From assembly GCA_018673255.1 (NCBI GenBank), contig JABHDC010000215.1, positions 9,788-73,787 of the forward strand: 64,000 bases of DNA, in the 5' to 3' direction. The translations under genes were made by a program, and so were the position numbers. Source of the DNA: Gemmatimonadota bacterium. GTDB taxonomy: Bacteria; Latescibacterota; UBA2968; UBA8231. The notes beneath the pieces are model-generated. The model made no database searches, had not been told where the DNA came from, and saw only the letters and a program-made list of their open reading frames with translations. This document shows positions 35,667 through 44,421 of this stretch, in pieces (positions within the stretch are counted from its first letter, which is position 1; every line of letters begins with the position of its first letter).

Positions 35667-36695
35667 CTACAGATACAGCAGATAGAAGCGCAGATCGGGA
35701 TAGACGCGCACCGCGGGTGCCGGCAGGTGCAACCAATTGAGTTGTTCCTTGAACAGGGACCAGATCTCGCCGTTACCGGGCAGATAGCGGGCGTCGGCAT
35801 CGAGGGAAATGATGATCTCAGGTCGGGCATCAGGCCGATCCAGATACTCCCGCTCGCGGCCTCTGCTCTTCACATTCGATCCATGCATGCCCGTCGCTCC
35901 GTAACCCACTGCGATCCCGAGCCAGTCCGGCCACATCCGTTGAACCTCTCCCCGCAATGCAGAATCGATGGCGAAGGTCATCCAGAACGTCATGCCTTCG
36001 TAGTCATCGATGGCATACCGGGTTCGCGGCAGATTGGCAGCCAGGCGGGCATCGTAGTCGCGATAGAGACGAGAGGGGAACCACCCGAACTTGAAGCCTA
36101 TGGCTCGTGTGGCTGGAATGTATGTGTGCAGGAGAGGCACGGAGACACCGGCCGTGTTGGCGACAAAATCAGGAATGCTGAATCCCCACTGATCGAAATA
36201 GGCATCCCGCATCTCGACCTCAAAGAGCAGGCCCCAACTCGTCAGGGCGCCCAGCGCGGCAGCCTGGCGTGGTGTGAATCCGGTCCACTCGAAGGCCTGG
36301 CCAATGCTGCGTGACATGAACAGGCCGGACATGAAGTGGCCGCCCTTGTCGACATGCACGTAGGTTTCTCCTGACCAGTCCTGTAACCAGCGGATGCTGC
36401 CGCGACGTTTGCCCTGATACCAGGCTCGCTCGAAATACTGATAGCCGACGTAATGGGCTGTGGCACCGAAGACACCCAGGGCGATCAGTCGGCGCGGGCG
36501 CAGAGTGGCGTTGCGGGCTCCCTCGTCATCGGCCTCGGTCGCTGCACGGGCCTCGATCGAAGACCGCGGCGTCGGGTCTGCCGTCGCCGGTGTTGCATTC
36601 ACCCCGGTCGCCAGGCACAGCCCCACAAGCAACCGGGCCACACCGGATCGGTGACGCCATCGTTGGTGTCTGACTGGAACCTCGCTTGGCTGCAT
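35667..36695 (-). CDS. DUF2279 (YfiM-like) envelope protein
   Basis: The 342-residue protein has an N-terminal signal-like hydrophobic stretch (VARLLVGLCLATGVNA) ending near residue 40. It then has the DUF2279 pattern: HYVGYQYFERAWYQ, VDKGGHFMSGLFMSRSIGQA and FEVEMRDAYFDQWGFSIPDF, then VANTAGV. The C-terminal half is rich in aromatic residues and could form short barrel strands or a periplasmic domain. DUF2279 proteins are predicted envelope proteins of unknown function, often near lipoprotein genes. It is divergent from the histidine kinase gene with 62 bases between the starts and convergent with flagellin. Confidence 0.7.
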   Translation of the reverse strand: MQPSEVPVRHQRWRHRSGVARLLVGLCLATGVNATPATADPTPRSSIEARAATEADDEGARNATLRPRRLIALGVFGATAHYVGYQYFERAWYQGKRRGSIRWLQDWSGETYVHVDKGGHFMSGLFMSRSIGQAFEWTGFTPRQAAALGALTSWGLLFEVEMRDAYFDQWGFSIPDFVANTAGVSVPLLHTYIPATRAIGFKFGWFPSRLYRDYDARLAANLPRTRYAIDDYEGMTFWMTFAIDSALRGEVQRMWPDWLGIAVGYGATGMHGSNVKSRGREREYLDRPDARPEIIISLDADARYLPGNGEIWSLFKEQLNWLHLPAPAVRVYPDLRFYLLYL

Positions 36696-36757
36696 GTGTG
36701 TAGTATCGGGGTTTGAGAAGGCATGTTAATTTAGGGACAGCAGACAACGACGAAACT

Positions 36758-38512
36758 ATGCCAACCACACCCCAAGATCCCAACGCATCCTCCGGCAAGC
36801 CGCGCGAGACCGTTCGCCGCCGTCGTCGTCGAAGAACCGGCGATGCCCATGCTGTCACGACCCCGGCGCGAGCAGAAGGCCCAAATGGTCACACACGTCG
36901 GTCTCGTGGCTGGGTGCCCGCGTCATGGGGTCTGACACCGACGTTCCGCGTCTTCCTCTTTCTGTCAGCGATCGTGGCGGTCATGTCCTTCCTGCTCTAC
37001 AACGAATACCTGATTCGTCAGGTTCGTGAACAGGAGAGGGATCGTGCCGAACTCTATGCGAATCTGTATGGCCTGGCCGTTTCCGAGGCACTGCCGCCCG
37101 AAACGTCAGCTGACATCTTCGACCGCATCATCATCAATCCCAGCATCGATCTGCCACTTATCGTCAGCAACTATAGAGGCGAGATCATCCAGCACAAAGG
37201 GACCGGGCTCCCGGAGAACGATGATCTGCTGAAGACACGCCGGCAGTTGCTGGAAATGATGGCCGGGATGGATGCAGTCAATGAGCCGGTCAAGGCCCAC
37301 TGGATCACGCAGGCTCGAGGCAGGATCTACATCGACCCTTCGCGCGTGATCGTCACCGACCCTTCAGGCTTCGCCATTGCCTGGGCAGGCGCGGATCTGC
37401 CAACCTTCGGCGATGGGACACAGGTTCCGGATCGGGTGGCGGTCATCCTCCAGCAGATGGTGGCAACCGGTGACCCAGTCGATTTCTCCGCCAGGGCGGC
37501 CGTCACCTGCTACCTGGCACGCAACGGTGACGAGTTTGTCCTCATCGAAGTGGGTCGGACGGCGCCACTGGCCTGGCACGGCGAAGATCTCCCAGCCGTC
37601 ACTGACACGAGCCAGGCTGCCTCACATGTCGTACGCTCCCATTATGATGAGCTGGCGGCGCAAGAGGCACCGATGGCCTTCCAGCTCCACACCGAGCACG
37701 TCATCCATTTTGGCGACACTCAGTTGCTCAGTCGGATCTCTCTGGCACCCGTGGTCACCCTCGGCGTGCTGTGTCTGTTCGGGCTGATCGGGTACGTCGG
37801 TTTCCGCAACATGCGCCGCAGTGAGCAACGTTCCATCTGGGTCGGTATGGCCAAGGAGACGGCGCACCAACTCGGGACTCCCCTGTCCTCGTTGTCAGGC
37901 TGGCTCGAATTGATTCAGCAGCGACTGCAGGATGCACCGGATCGGGAGAATGAGGATCTGGAGGCCGTTGCCACCATGGCCAGCGAGATGCAGCGTGACA
38001 TGGGCCGGCTCAACCAGATTGCATCCCGATTCAGTCAGATCGGCTCGACCCCTGAACTACACCCCGGTGACATGGGTGACGTCGTCGCCGACACGATCAA
38101 CTATTTCCGGGGAAGGGGATCGCAGTTCGGGCGTCACACATTTGAGGCCGATGTGCCTGACTTGCCCCGGATTCCGATCAATGCCGAGCTGATGGGGTGG
38201 GTTTTTGAGAATCTGTTCAAGAATGCCATCGATGCCATGATCGGGCAGGAAGGCCGGATTCGGGTCTCAGCCCATCACGATGAAGAGCATGATGAGATCA
38301 TCCTCATCGTCGAAGACTCAGGTCGCGGAATCAGGACCGAACACCTGTCCCGGGTTTTCGAACCAGGTTTCAGTACAAAAAAACGTGGCTGGGGACTTGG
38401 CCTGGCCTTCGTGAGACGCATTATAGAGGAATACCACTGCGGTCGTATTCAGGTCATACAGAGCGAGGCCGGGCAAGGTACCAGTTTCGAAATTGCCCTG
38501 CCGGCGAACTGA
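36758..38512 (+). CDS. Membrane sensor histidine kinase (PorY-like)
   Basis: The 584-residue protein has a basic, disordered N-terminus (ETVRRRRRRRTG), a membrane helix near residues 60-80, a periplasmic sensor region of about 240 residues, and a second membrane helix (LAPVVTLGVLCLFGLIGYVG). The kinase core has the H-box MAKETAHQLGTPLSSLSGW with the phosphate-accepting His370, N-box NLFKNAIDAM, VEDSGRGI and GLGLAFVRRIIEEY. Directly downstream is a PorX-type response regulator, so this is the PorY-like partner. ATG 36758 is chosen; a TTG at 36713 would extend it by 15 residues. It is divergent from the DUF2279 gene. Confidence 0.87.
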   Translation: MPTTPQDPNASSGKPRETVRRRRRRRTGDAHAVTTPARAEGPNGHTRRSRGWVPASWGLTPTFRVFLFLSAIVAVMSFLLYNEYLIRQVREQERDRAELYANLYGLAVSEALPPETSADIFDRIIINPSIDLPLIVSNYRGEIIQHKGTGLPENDDLLKTRRQLLEMMAGMDAVNEPVKAHWITQARGRIYIDPSRVIVTDPSGFAIAWAGADLPTFGDGTQVPDRVAVILQQMVATGDPVDFSARAAVTCYLARNGDEFVLIEVGRTAPLAWHGEDLPAVTDTSQAASHVVRSHYDELAAQEAPMAFQLHTEHVIHFGDTQLLSRISLAPVVTLGVLCLFGLIGYVGFRNMRRSEQRSIWVGMAKETAHQLGTPLSSLSGWLELIQQRLQDAPDRENEDLEAVATMASEMQRDMGRLNQIASRFSQIGSTPELHPGDMGDVVADTINYFRGRGSQFGRHTFEADVPDLPRIPINAELMGWVFENLFKNAIDAMIGQEGRIRVSAHHDEEHDEIILIVEDSGRGIRTEHLSRVFEPGFSTKKRGWGLGLAFVRRIIEEYHCGRIQVIQSEAGQGTSFEIALPAN

Positions 38513-38542
38513 ACACCACGACTGCCATACAGGAGACCGTCT

Positions 38543-40111
38543 TTGGACACGCCCCGCCACAAAGTGCTCTGGGCAGATGATGAGATCGATCTGCTGCGCC
38601 CTCACCACATGTATTTGAGTGAGCGCGGTTACGAAGTGACGCCGGTGAGCAATGGTGAAGACGCACTGGAGATCTTCGCCAAGGAACGCTTTGACCTCGT
38701 GTTGCTCGACGAAATGATGCCAGGGCTGGATGGTCTGTCCACACTGGAACAGCTGAAGCTTCGTGATCCCAATGTGCCGGTGATCATGATCACGAAGAAC
38801 GAAGAAGAACACCTGATGAATGAGGCCATCGGACGTCGAATTGATGATTATCTGACCAAGCCGGTCAATCCGAGCCAGATCTTCATGGCCTGCAAGAAGA
38901 TCCTCGACGCTCGCCAGATCCGGCAGAGCCAGGCGGGGCAGACGTACGTCACCCGGGCTCAACAGATCAGCGACTGGTTGTCAGGTGACATCACCTGGCG
39001 CACGTGGATCGATGTGCATCGCCTGCTGTGCGAGTGGGACATCGAGGTGAGCCGGCTCGGTGACGACAGCCTGCAGCAGATGATTGAGGATCAACGCCGC
39101 GAGTGCAATCAGGAATTCGCCCGTTTTGTCGAGCGCAACTACCCACGGTGGGTCAAGGACGAGAACGATTCGCCGCCCCTGTCGGTCGACGTGGTTCCCG
39201 AGATGCTGGCGCCCCATCTGGAATCAGGCGTGCAGACGTTCTTCATCGTCATCGATTGCCTGCGCCTGGATCACTGGATGATCCTGGAGCCGATGATCTC
39301 CGAATTCTTCAATGTGCGCCGAGACTACCACTATTCGGTGTTGCCCACGGCGACGCCCTACTCGCGCAATGCCCTGTTTTCCGGACTGTTCCCCCTCGAG
39401 ATCGCGGCCAAGTATCGCGAACTCTGGGCGCCGACGGTGGGCAAGGACGACGAGACGAGTCTGAATCGCCACGAGCACCGTTTCCTGGATGACCAGATCA
39501 AGGACATGGGGATCCAGCTCAAGGGTGAAACGCGCTATATCAAGGTCATCGACCCTGAGGAGGGACGGTCTCTGGCCCGAAAGGCCGACTCGATGTCAGA
39601 AGTACCCCTGGTGGCCGTGGTCTACAACTTCCTCGACATGCTCGTGCACGGCCGCTCGCATTCCGCCCTGCTGAAGGAAATCGCGCCGGATGAGCGCGGA
39701 TTTCGTTCTCTTGTGTTGTCCTGGTTCGAGAATTCCTCTCTCTTCGAACTGCTGAAGAAGTTGTCACGTTCCGGGGCGCACGTGGTGATCACCACTGATC
39801 ATGGCGCGGTTCGGGCGCGGCAGGCGACACTCGTGCACGGCGATCGTCAGACCTCTTCGAGTCTGCGCTACAAACACGGACGCAATCTGCGCTGTGAGTC
39901 CAAGGATGCAATCCACATCTCAGATCCGGAAACCTATGGCCTTCCGCCCTCGGGTCTGGGAGCGAACTACATCATCGCCAAAGAAGACTACTTCTTCGTC
40001 TATCCGACGAAGTTCAACGAGTATTCCCGGCAGTATCGGGACAGCTTCCAACACGGTGGCATCTCGCTGGAGGAGATGATTCTGCCCGTGGCCACTCTCG
40101 TGCCGCGATGA
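38543..40111 (+). CDS. porX: PorX-type response regulator with PglZ domain
   Basis: The 522-residue protein has an N-terminal receiver (KVLWADDEIDLL, phospho-acceptor Asp56 in LVLLDEMMPG, and DDYLTKPVN). The rest is a PglZ/alkaline-phosphatase-like domain with FFIVIDCLRLDHW, SRNALFSGLFP and VITTDHGAVRARQ. The length and layout match PorX of Porphyromonas and Flavobacterium, which controls the type IX secretion system and can cleave cyclic oligoadenylates. The start is TTG 38543 with AGGAG 8 bases upstream. It lies 30 bases after the histidine kinase gene. Which output it controls here cannot be read from the window. Confidence 0.9.
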   Translation: MDTPRHKVLWADDEIDLLRPHHMYLSERGYEVTPVSNGEDALEIFAKERFDLVLLDEMMPGLDGLSTLEQLKLRDPNVPVIMITKNEEEHLMNEAIGRRIDDYLTKPVNPSQIFMACKKILDARQIRQSQAGQTYVTRAQQISDWLSGDITWRTWIDVHRLLCEWDIEVSRLGDDSLQQMIEDQRRECNQEFARFVERNYPRWVKDENDSPPLSVDVVPEMLAPHLESGVQTFFIVIDCLRLDHWMILEPMISEFFNVRRDYHYSVLPTATPYSRNALFSGLFPLEIAAKYRELWAPTVGKDDETSLNRHEHRFLDDQIKDMGIQLKGETRYIKVIDPEEGRSLARKADSMSEVPLVAVVYNFLDMLVHGRSHSALLKEIAPDERGFRSLVLSWFENSSLFELLKKLSRSGAHVVITTDHGAVRARQATLVHGDRQTSSSLRYKHGRNLRCESKDAIHISDPETYGLPPSGLGANYIIAKEDYFFVYPTKFNEYSRQYRDSFQHGGISLEEMILPVATLVPR

Positions 40112-40602
40112 CGCTGTCACGTCACATCCCCTTCGACCGCGAGGTCACCTCGAGCCCAGAGCAGACGCAGGCCCTCGGTCAGCAACTGGCCCACGAGTTG
40201 CGGCCGGGTGATCTGGTCGCCCTGCAGGGAGACCTCGGCAGTGGGAAGACCTGTCTGATTCAGGGACTGTGTGCGGCCTTGGGCGTGACATCGCGTGTGA
40301 ACAGCCCGAGCTTCGTTCTCATCAACGAGTATTCGGGTTGTAACGAGGCTGGTGATCAGTGGCTGATCCGGCACTTCGATCTGTATCGGCTCAGCGGCTG
40401 TGAAGAGTTGGAAGATATCGGCGCCCGTGAGTTCTTCCACGATCCTCAAGGACTGTGTCTGGTGGAATGGGCCGATCGTGTGCCGGAACTGTTGCCGGCG
40501 CAGCACTGGTATATTGAGATGTCCCACATGGACGACCCTGCACAGCGATCGTTGCAGTGCCGCTGGGTCACGCACACACACGCCGAGACGGCGTCGAGAT
40601 GA
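40108..40602 (+). CDS. tsaE: tRNA threonylcarbamoyladenosine biosynthesis ATPase TsaE
   Basis: TsaE is the ATPase of the TsaBDE complex that makes the t6A modification at position 37 of ANN-decoding tRNAs. The 164-residue product has the Walker A motif GDLGSGKTCLIQGLC, NSPSFVLINEY, HFDLYRLSGCEELEDIG and LVEWADRVPELLP, all standard. It overlaps the porX stop by 4 bases (ATGA). It is in turn overlapped by the next ATG at 40599, so the three genes are translationally linked. Its place between porX and outer-membrane genes is unusual but probably only operon convenience. Confidence 0.94.
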   Translation: MTLSRHIPFDREVTSSPEQTQALGQQLAHELRPGDLVALQGDLGSGKTCLIQGLCAALGVTSRVNSPSFVLINEYSGCNEAGDQWLIRHFDLYRLSGCEELEDIGAREFFHDPQGLCLVEWADRVPELLPAQHWYIEMSHMDDPAQRSLQCRWVTHTHAETASR

Positions 40603-41405
40603 GGGGTTCAGGCGTGAATACGAAACACCGGCTGGTTACAGGCAGGGCATTGTGGTGGGCGATTCTCATGGGCCTGCTGATGTCCACCACCGTGCCGAGT
40701 CGGGCCCAGGATCCGGTGGAGCTGATTCGACTCATCGACAGCCCCACGGCAGGGCTGGTGGACAAGGGTCGCTTCGCCGCAGATCTGCGACTGTTCCCTG
40801 CTGGTGGTCTGCAGGGACAGCTGACAGCTGGCATCATGCGGCGGCTGGCCATTGGTCTGTCTTTCGGTGGTGAAGGTATCATCGGAGATGGCGAAATCGA
40901 CTGGTATCGGCGCGTCGAAGTGGCGGCACGTTATCGCCTGATCGAAGAAAGCGAGTCGCTGCCCGCCTTCACCCTCGGTTACGAGACACAGGGGTATGGG
41001 CGTTATGTCCGTGCGCGTTACCAGGTGAAGTCGAAGGGATTCTTCCTGGCGTTGAGCAAGAATTACGTATCAGGTTTCGGCCAATTTGGCCTGCACGGGG
41101 GCATCAATCGCAGTCGCGAAGATGTCGACGATGATGGTCTGACGGGGTGGGTCGGTTTTGACAAGACGATCAACGAGGAACTCATCGTCGCCGGGGAATA
41201 CGACTTTGCCCTGGATGACAATGCCGGTGATTCTCTCGGATCGGGTCGTGGCTACATGAACCTGGGTGCTTTCTGGGCACCCACCGAAGGGCTGCACCTT
41301 GGTTTCCTGCTCAAGAACGTGTTGGAGAATGGGGATGGCGGTGGGATCGGTCCGGATCCGGACATGAGTCGCGAACTGGTGGTTCGATACACTGAGAGGT
41401 TCTGA
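40599..41405 (+). CDS. Predicted outer-membrane beta-barrel protein
   Basis: The 268-residue protein starts with a Sec signal peptide (ALWWAILMGLLMSTTVPSRA, cut near AQDPV). The mature part has amphipathic strands of the type FAADLRLFPAGGLQGQLTAG, VEVAARYRLI and FLALSKNYVSGFGQFGLHGG and ends in LVVRYTERF, a typical barrel C-terminus with terminal Phe. I do not recognise a family with certainty. ATG 40599 overlaps the tsaE stop; GTG 40614 is an alternative. Its stop TGA shares one base with the ATG of the next gene (TGATG), so it is coupled to the FadL/PorV-like protein. Confidence 0.7.
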   Translation: MRGSGVNTKHRLVTGRALWWAILMGLLMSTTVPSRAQDPVELIRLIDSPTAGLVDKGRFAADLRLFPAGGLQGQLTAGIMRRLAIGLSFGGEGIIGDGEIDWYRRVEVAARYRLIEESESLPAFTLGYETQGYGRYVRARYQVKSKGFFLALSKNYVSGFGQFGLHGGINRSREDVDDDGLTGWVGFDKTINEELIVAGEYDFALDDNAGDSLGSGRGYMNLGAFWAPTEGLHLGFLLKNVLENGDGGGIGPDPDMSRELVVRYTERF

Positions 41406-42721
41406 TGCGTCGAGGGCTGATCCTGTCGTTGTGGCTGGTCACGATGGCCGTGGCCCAGGAAGAGCGTGCCATCGGTAATTTCGCCGGCGTGGGGACACGG
41501 TCCATGGCGATGGGTGGTGCGTATGTCGGTGTTGCCGATGACTTCACCGCCGTGTTCTACAATCCTGCCGGCCTTGCCCAGATTCAGCAGCGTGAAATCT
41601 ACCTCTCTCTCACGCGCAGCGGGTTCGAAAACCAATCGACTACAGGAGAATTCTCGGCCACCGCCGATGTATCCAATACCCACTTCAGCTCCCTTGGATT
41701 CGTGTTCCCCTGGCCTGTGGCGCGTGGCAGTCTTGTTCTGGCCGCAGGCGTGAATCGCGTCAGTGATTTCGACTGGGGCCTCGAAGTCCAGGGCAGTCTC
41801 GACAGCCTCCACATCAACGACCGCTTCCGTCACGAAGGCGGGTTGTCTGTCAGCACCTTGGCCGCAGCCGTCGATGTGAGTCCCTCTGTCTCGCTCGGCC
41901 TGGCAATCAACATCGTCTCCGGCAAGGACGAGGCGAGTAACGAATTCATCTCTCTGGATACGCAGGATTACTTTCTCGAGCGACGTTTCGTCGATCGTGA
42001 AGAATTCAACGATGACTATGAGAGAGCATTCACGGCCACCCTTGGTGCGATGCTGCGGAGCCCGCGTGATGATCCGCGCCTGCGACTGGGACTGGCGGTG
42101 ACAACGGGCGCCACGCACGAAGTATCCTATACCTTCCTGGCACCCCCTGATACAGCATTCAGCATCGTTGAACTCGACGACGGGACGGTGTATACGGCGC
42201 CAGGCGTCAAGACCAGCGCTCGCTACAAGCTCTCACTGCCCATGTCGATTGGCCTGGGCGGATCCTACCGACCTATCCCGCAGCTGTTGCTGGCGGCCGG
42301 CCTGCAGGCCACAGAGTGGTCGCAGGCGGAGTATTCGGGTGCTGATCGCGCCGGACTGCGGACCAATGCAGACTTCGAGCGCCAGTACGACGACGCGATT
42401 CGATGGCATGTGGGTGTCGAATACCAGATGCCGCAGATCGGTGTCGATCTGCGAGCCGGTGCCTACACGGACCCGCTTCCCTTCATCGGTCCGCGCAACC
42501 CGGCTCGACAGGTGGATCCAGTGACGAATCCACTCGTTCAGGCCATTCAGGATCGCCGCTTTCTGACGGCGGGGGCCGGCTTCTATCTCGAGGAGGCGGT
42601 GCGCTGCGATCTGACGCTCAGCCACGGCACGTACGAGCAGGTTGAGGGTGAAGAGACGACGGCATTACGTGAGGAAGCGACCGTACAGCGCCTCCTGCTG
42701 GGGTTATCCTACCGGTTCTGA
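41405..42721 (+). CDS. FadL/PorV-like outer-membrane protein
   Basis: The 438-residue protein has a short signal peptide (MRRGLILSLWLVTMAVAQ) and the family hallmark GVGTRSMAMGGAYVGVADDF followed by TAVFYNPAGLAQ near residues 28-60. This is shared by OmpP1/FadL/TodX transporters and the PorV/UPF0164 group of FCB bacteria. The remainder shows many short beta strands and ends in a terminal Phe (LLLGLSYRF). FadL-type barrels carry hydrophobic molecules; PorV is a type IX secretion shuttle. The sequence does not decide between them, but the PorX-type regulator upstream makes the PorV possibility worth noting. Confidence 0.8.
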   Translation: MRRGLILSLWLVTMAVAQEERAIGNFAGVGTRSMAMGGAYVGVADDFTAVFYNPAGLAQIQQREIYLSLTRSGFENQSTTGEFSATADVSNTHFSSLGFVFPWPVARGSLVLAAGVNRVSDFDWGLEVQGSLDSLHINDRFRHEGGLSVSTLAAAVDVSPSVSLGLAINIVSGKDEASNEFISLDTQDYFLERRFVDREEFNDDYERAFTATLGAMLRSPRDDPRLRLGLAVTTGATHEVSYTFLAPPDTAFSIVELDDGTVYTAPGVKTSARYKLSLPMSIGLGGSYRPIPQLLLAAGLQATEWSQAEYSGADRAGLRTNADFERQYDDAIRWHVGVEYQMPQIGVDLRAGAYTDPLPFIGPRNPARQVDPVTNPLVQAIQDRRFLTAGAGFYLEEAVRCDLTLSHGTYEQVEGEETTALREEATVQRLLLGLSYRF

Positions 42722-42746
42722 GGTGAGAATCGGAGCCAAAGGATCT

Positions 42747-42774
42747 TTGACGCCCCGCCAGGTGTCTGTACATT
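42747..42774 (+). promoter_or_regulatory. Candidate promoter for the Tyr/Gly-rich lipoprotein
   Basis: TTGACG (42747-42752) and TACATT (42769-42774) are 16 bases apart. Two hairpins follow in the leader: GGCCG/CGGCC (42792-42806) and GCGCCC/GGGCGC (42827-42841), the second only 3 bases before the ribosome site AGGAGG at 42845-42850. Confidence 0.4.
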
Positions 42775-42855
42775 GAGAACAGATCTGGATTGGCCGCAGC
42801 TCGGCCGCCTTGTTCATGCCCATGAGGCGCCCTTGGGGCGCTGCAGGAGGAAGCC

Positions 42856-43593
42856 ATGATCCGCCGACAATATGTGGTCGTGATCGCCAGTGCCATCAGC
42901 GCGCTGTTGCTCAGTGGCTGCTATACGATCCTCCAGGCACCGGCCTTCGTTACCTCCGCCTACGACGCGCCCGCGGATGAAGTGTATACCTGGGAGGGAG
43001 ATGGCCAGGCGAACATGTCGACTTTGAACGACGTCGATGATGCCGATCTCTACCCCTACGGATACGGGCCCTCTCGTTCGACGGGTGTACCGGTCTTCGG
43101 CTATGACTCCCTCTACAGCCTCTACGGGTATGGCTCTCCCTATGCCTACGGCCCCCATGGCGGGCTCTACTCCGGAGGTTACGGCTATGGTTATTCAGCC
43201 GGCCCCTATGGTTACGGGTACAACCCATACTACCAGGACTCGCGTGGATCCTACATTCCACCCGGCTACGAACTGATCACGACGGATGCGCTGGAATCAC
43301 TGGTGCGCAATCAGCAGGACATCAGTTCTGTCGATGATCCACTGTCGGAGGTTGAGCGTGCCACGCAATTGCGACGCCAGCAGGTGCAGGCTGAACGCGC
43401 CTGGACCCAACGCACACAGCCGGAGCGGCGTTCGACGGCGACGGCTCGCACGACGCGTCCACCGGCGACCAGCACCAGCACCAGCAGTGGCGTGACGAAG
43501 CCTTCGTCATCGGGTTCCTCTTCGAGTTCGACTTCCTCTACTTCGGAGAGCAGCGGCAGTTCGGCCGCCAAACGACGCAAGACCAAACGCTGA
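42856..43593 (+). CDS. Tyr/Gly-rich lipoprotein of unknown function
   Basis: The 245-residue product has a lipoprotein signal peptide with lipobox LLSGC (Cys at residue 22). Residues 60-135 are strongly enriched in Tyr, Gly, Pro and Ser (YGYGPSRS, SLYGYGSPYAYGPHGG, YGYGYSAGPYGYGYNPYY). The C-terminal 60 residues are Thr/Ser-rich (TSTSTSSG, SSSSSTSSTSE) with a basic end (KRRKTKR). Low complexity suggests a flexible, exposed, possibly adhesive or wall-associated region. I recognise no catalytic motif. It follows the FadL/PorV-like gene after 134 bases and has its own candidate promoter, leader hairpins and terminator. Confidence 0.75.
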   Translation: MIRRQYVVVIASAISALLLSGCYTILQAPAFVTSAYDAPADEVYTWEGDGQANMSTLNDVDDADLYPYGYGPSRSTGVPVFGYDSLYSLYGYGSPYAYGPHGGLYSGGYGYGYSAGPYGYGYNPYYQDSRGSYIPPGYELITTDALESLVRNQQDISSVDDPLSEVERATQLRRQQVQAERAWTQRTQPERRSTATARTTRPPATSTSTSSGVTKPSSSGSSSSSTSSTSESSGSSAAKRRKTKR

Positions 43594-43657
43594 GTGTGCG
43601 GATGGTGTGACCGCACCACCCACAAGCATCCGCATCACCAGGTAGCCACTGAATGAC

Positions 43658-43695
43658 AATGGGCGTCCCTCCATCAGGAGAGACGCCCATTTTTT
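43658..43695 (+). terminator. Rho-independent terminator after the Tyr/Gly-rich lipoprotein
   Basis: Ten-base arms AATGGGCGTC (43658-43667) and GACGCCCATT (43682-43691), with an inner CTCC/GGAG stem, are followed by a T-run ending at 43695. Confidence 0.9.
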
Positions 43696-43716
43696 CTGGT
43701 GGAAGAAGAGGCGGAA

Positions 43717-44421
43717 TCAGTCGCCACTCGTATCGAACTTGCGTTGCTGTCGGCGCGGCGGCGGAGATACACGGGCGAGGAAGTCGCGCATGGGGCCGGC
43801 CAGCGCTGTCAGCAGTTGCTGTTCAGTACCGTCGCCGCCACCTGCCGTGTTCTGCTTCTGCACCGGTTCCCAGCTTGAGCGCTTGCCACGCTGTGTCCAC
43901 AGGTCGCCCGTGTCCAGGTTAAGGAGGGTCATTTCGAGTTCGACGGTGAGACTCATTCCCGGCGAACGCACCGCGGTGCCCCGAGGGCCGGGGGATACGG
44001 GCGTCAGGTGTGCCTCCATCCCTCGCAGTGACACATAGACGAGGGCGTCCAGCTCAAGCTCTTCCCGCATCTGTTGCTGCAGCGAGTCGCTGAACACACT
44101 GAGTGAATCCAGCACTCGATCCTTGAAGTGCCAGCGGAGTTCGTCCTGGCTGACCACACGCCGGTCGGGCAGATTCCTCAGGCCCCGAGCAGTGGCATCG
44201 GCCAGTCTTCCCATGATTCGCTCGATGTCGACTTCCCGTTGTGGCTCAATGTTCGTCTCGGTGATGACGCCCAGCACGATCACATCGTGCAACAGGGGCA
44301 TCACCTCGGCATCAGGCTCTGAGGGCGCTCGAAATTCGACGGGCACCGAGTCTCGGCCGGGGACCTTGCCAGCACAGGCGGCCAGCGTGAGGGCCAGGAT
44401 TCCGGCCAGGATTCGCTTCAT
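43717..44421 (-). CDS. Lipoprotein of unknown function
   Basis: The 234-residue protein has a short signal peptide with lipobox LAAC (Cys at residue 16). The mature part includes VIVLGVITETNIEPQREVDI, a helical segment (RIMGRLADATARGL), then ELDALVYVSLRGME and LTVELEMTLLNLDTGDLWTQ. The last part, a strand pattern ending in a statement of enzyme-like dimension, resembles GNA1162/CsgG-type periplasmic lipoproteins only loosely. The C-terminal tail is basic. Its ATG directly follows the stop of the 1075-residue fusion protein gene with no base between, so the two are tightly linked in translation and probably in function. Confidence 0.7.
   Translation of the reverse strand: MKRILAGILALTLAACAGKVPGRDSVPVEFRAPSEPDAEVMPLLHDVIVLGVITETNIEPQREVDIERIMGRLADATARGLRNLPDRRVVSQDELRWHFKDRVLDSLSVFSDSLQQQMREELELDALVYVSLRGMEAHLTPVSPGPRGTAVRSPGMSLTVELEMTLLNLDTGDLWTQRGKRSSWEPVQKQNTAGGGDGTEQQLLTALAGPMRDFLARVSPPPRRQQRKFDTSGD

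Noticed and set aside
43467..43545. Microsatellite-like Ser/Thr codon repeats as a phase-variable tract
   Set aside because: The codons are mixed (ACC, AGC, TCG, TCC, TCT), so there is no uniform repeat unit likely to slip; low complexity at protein level explains it.
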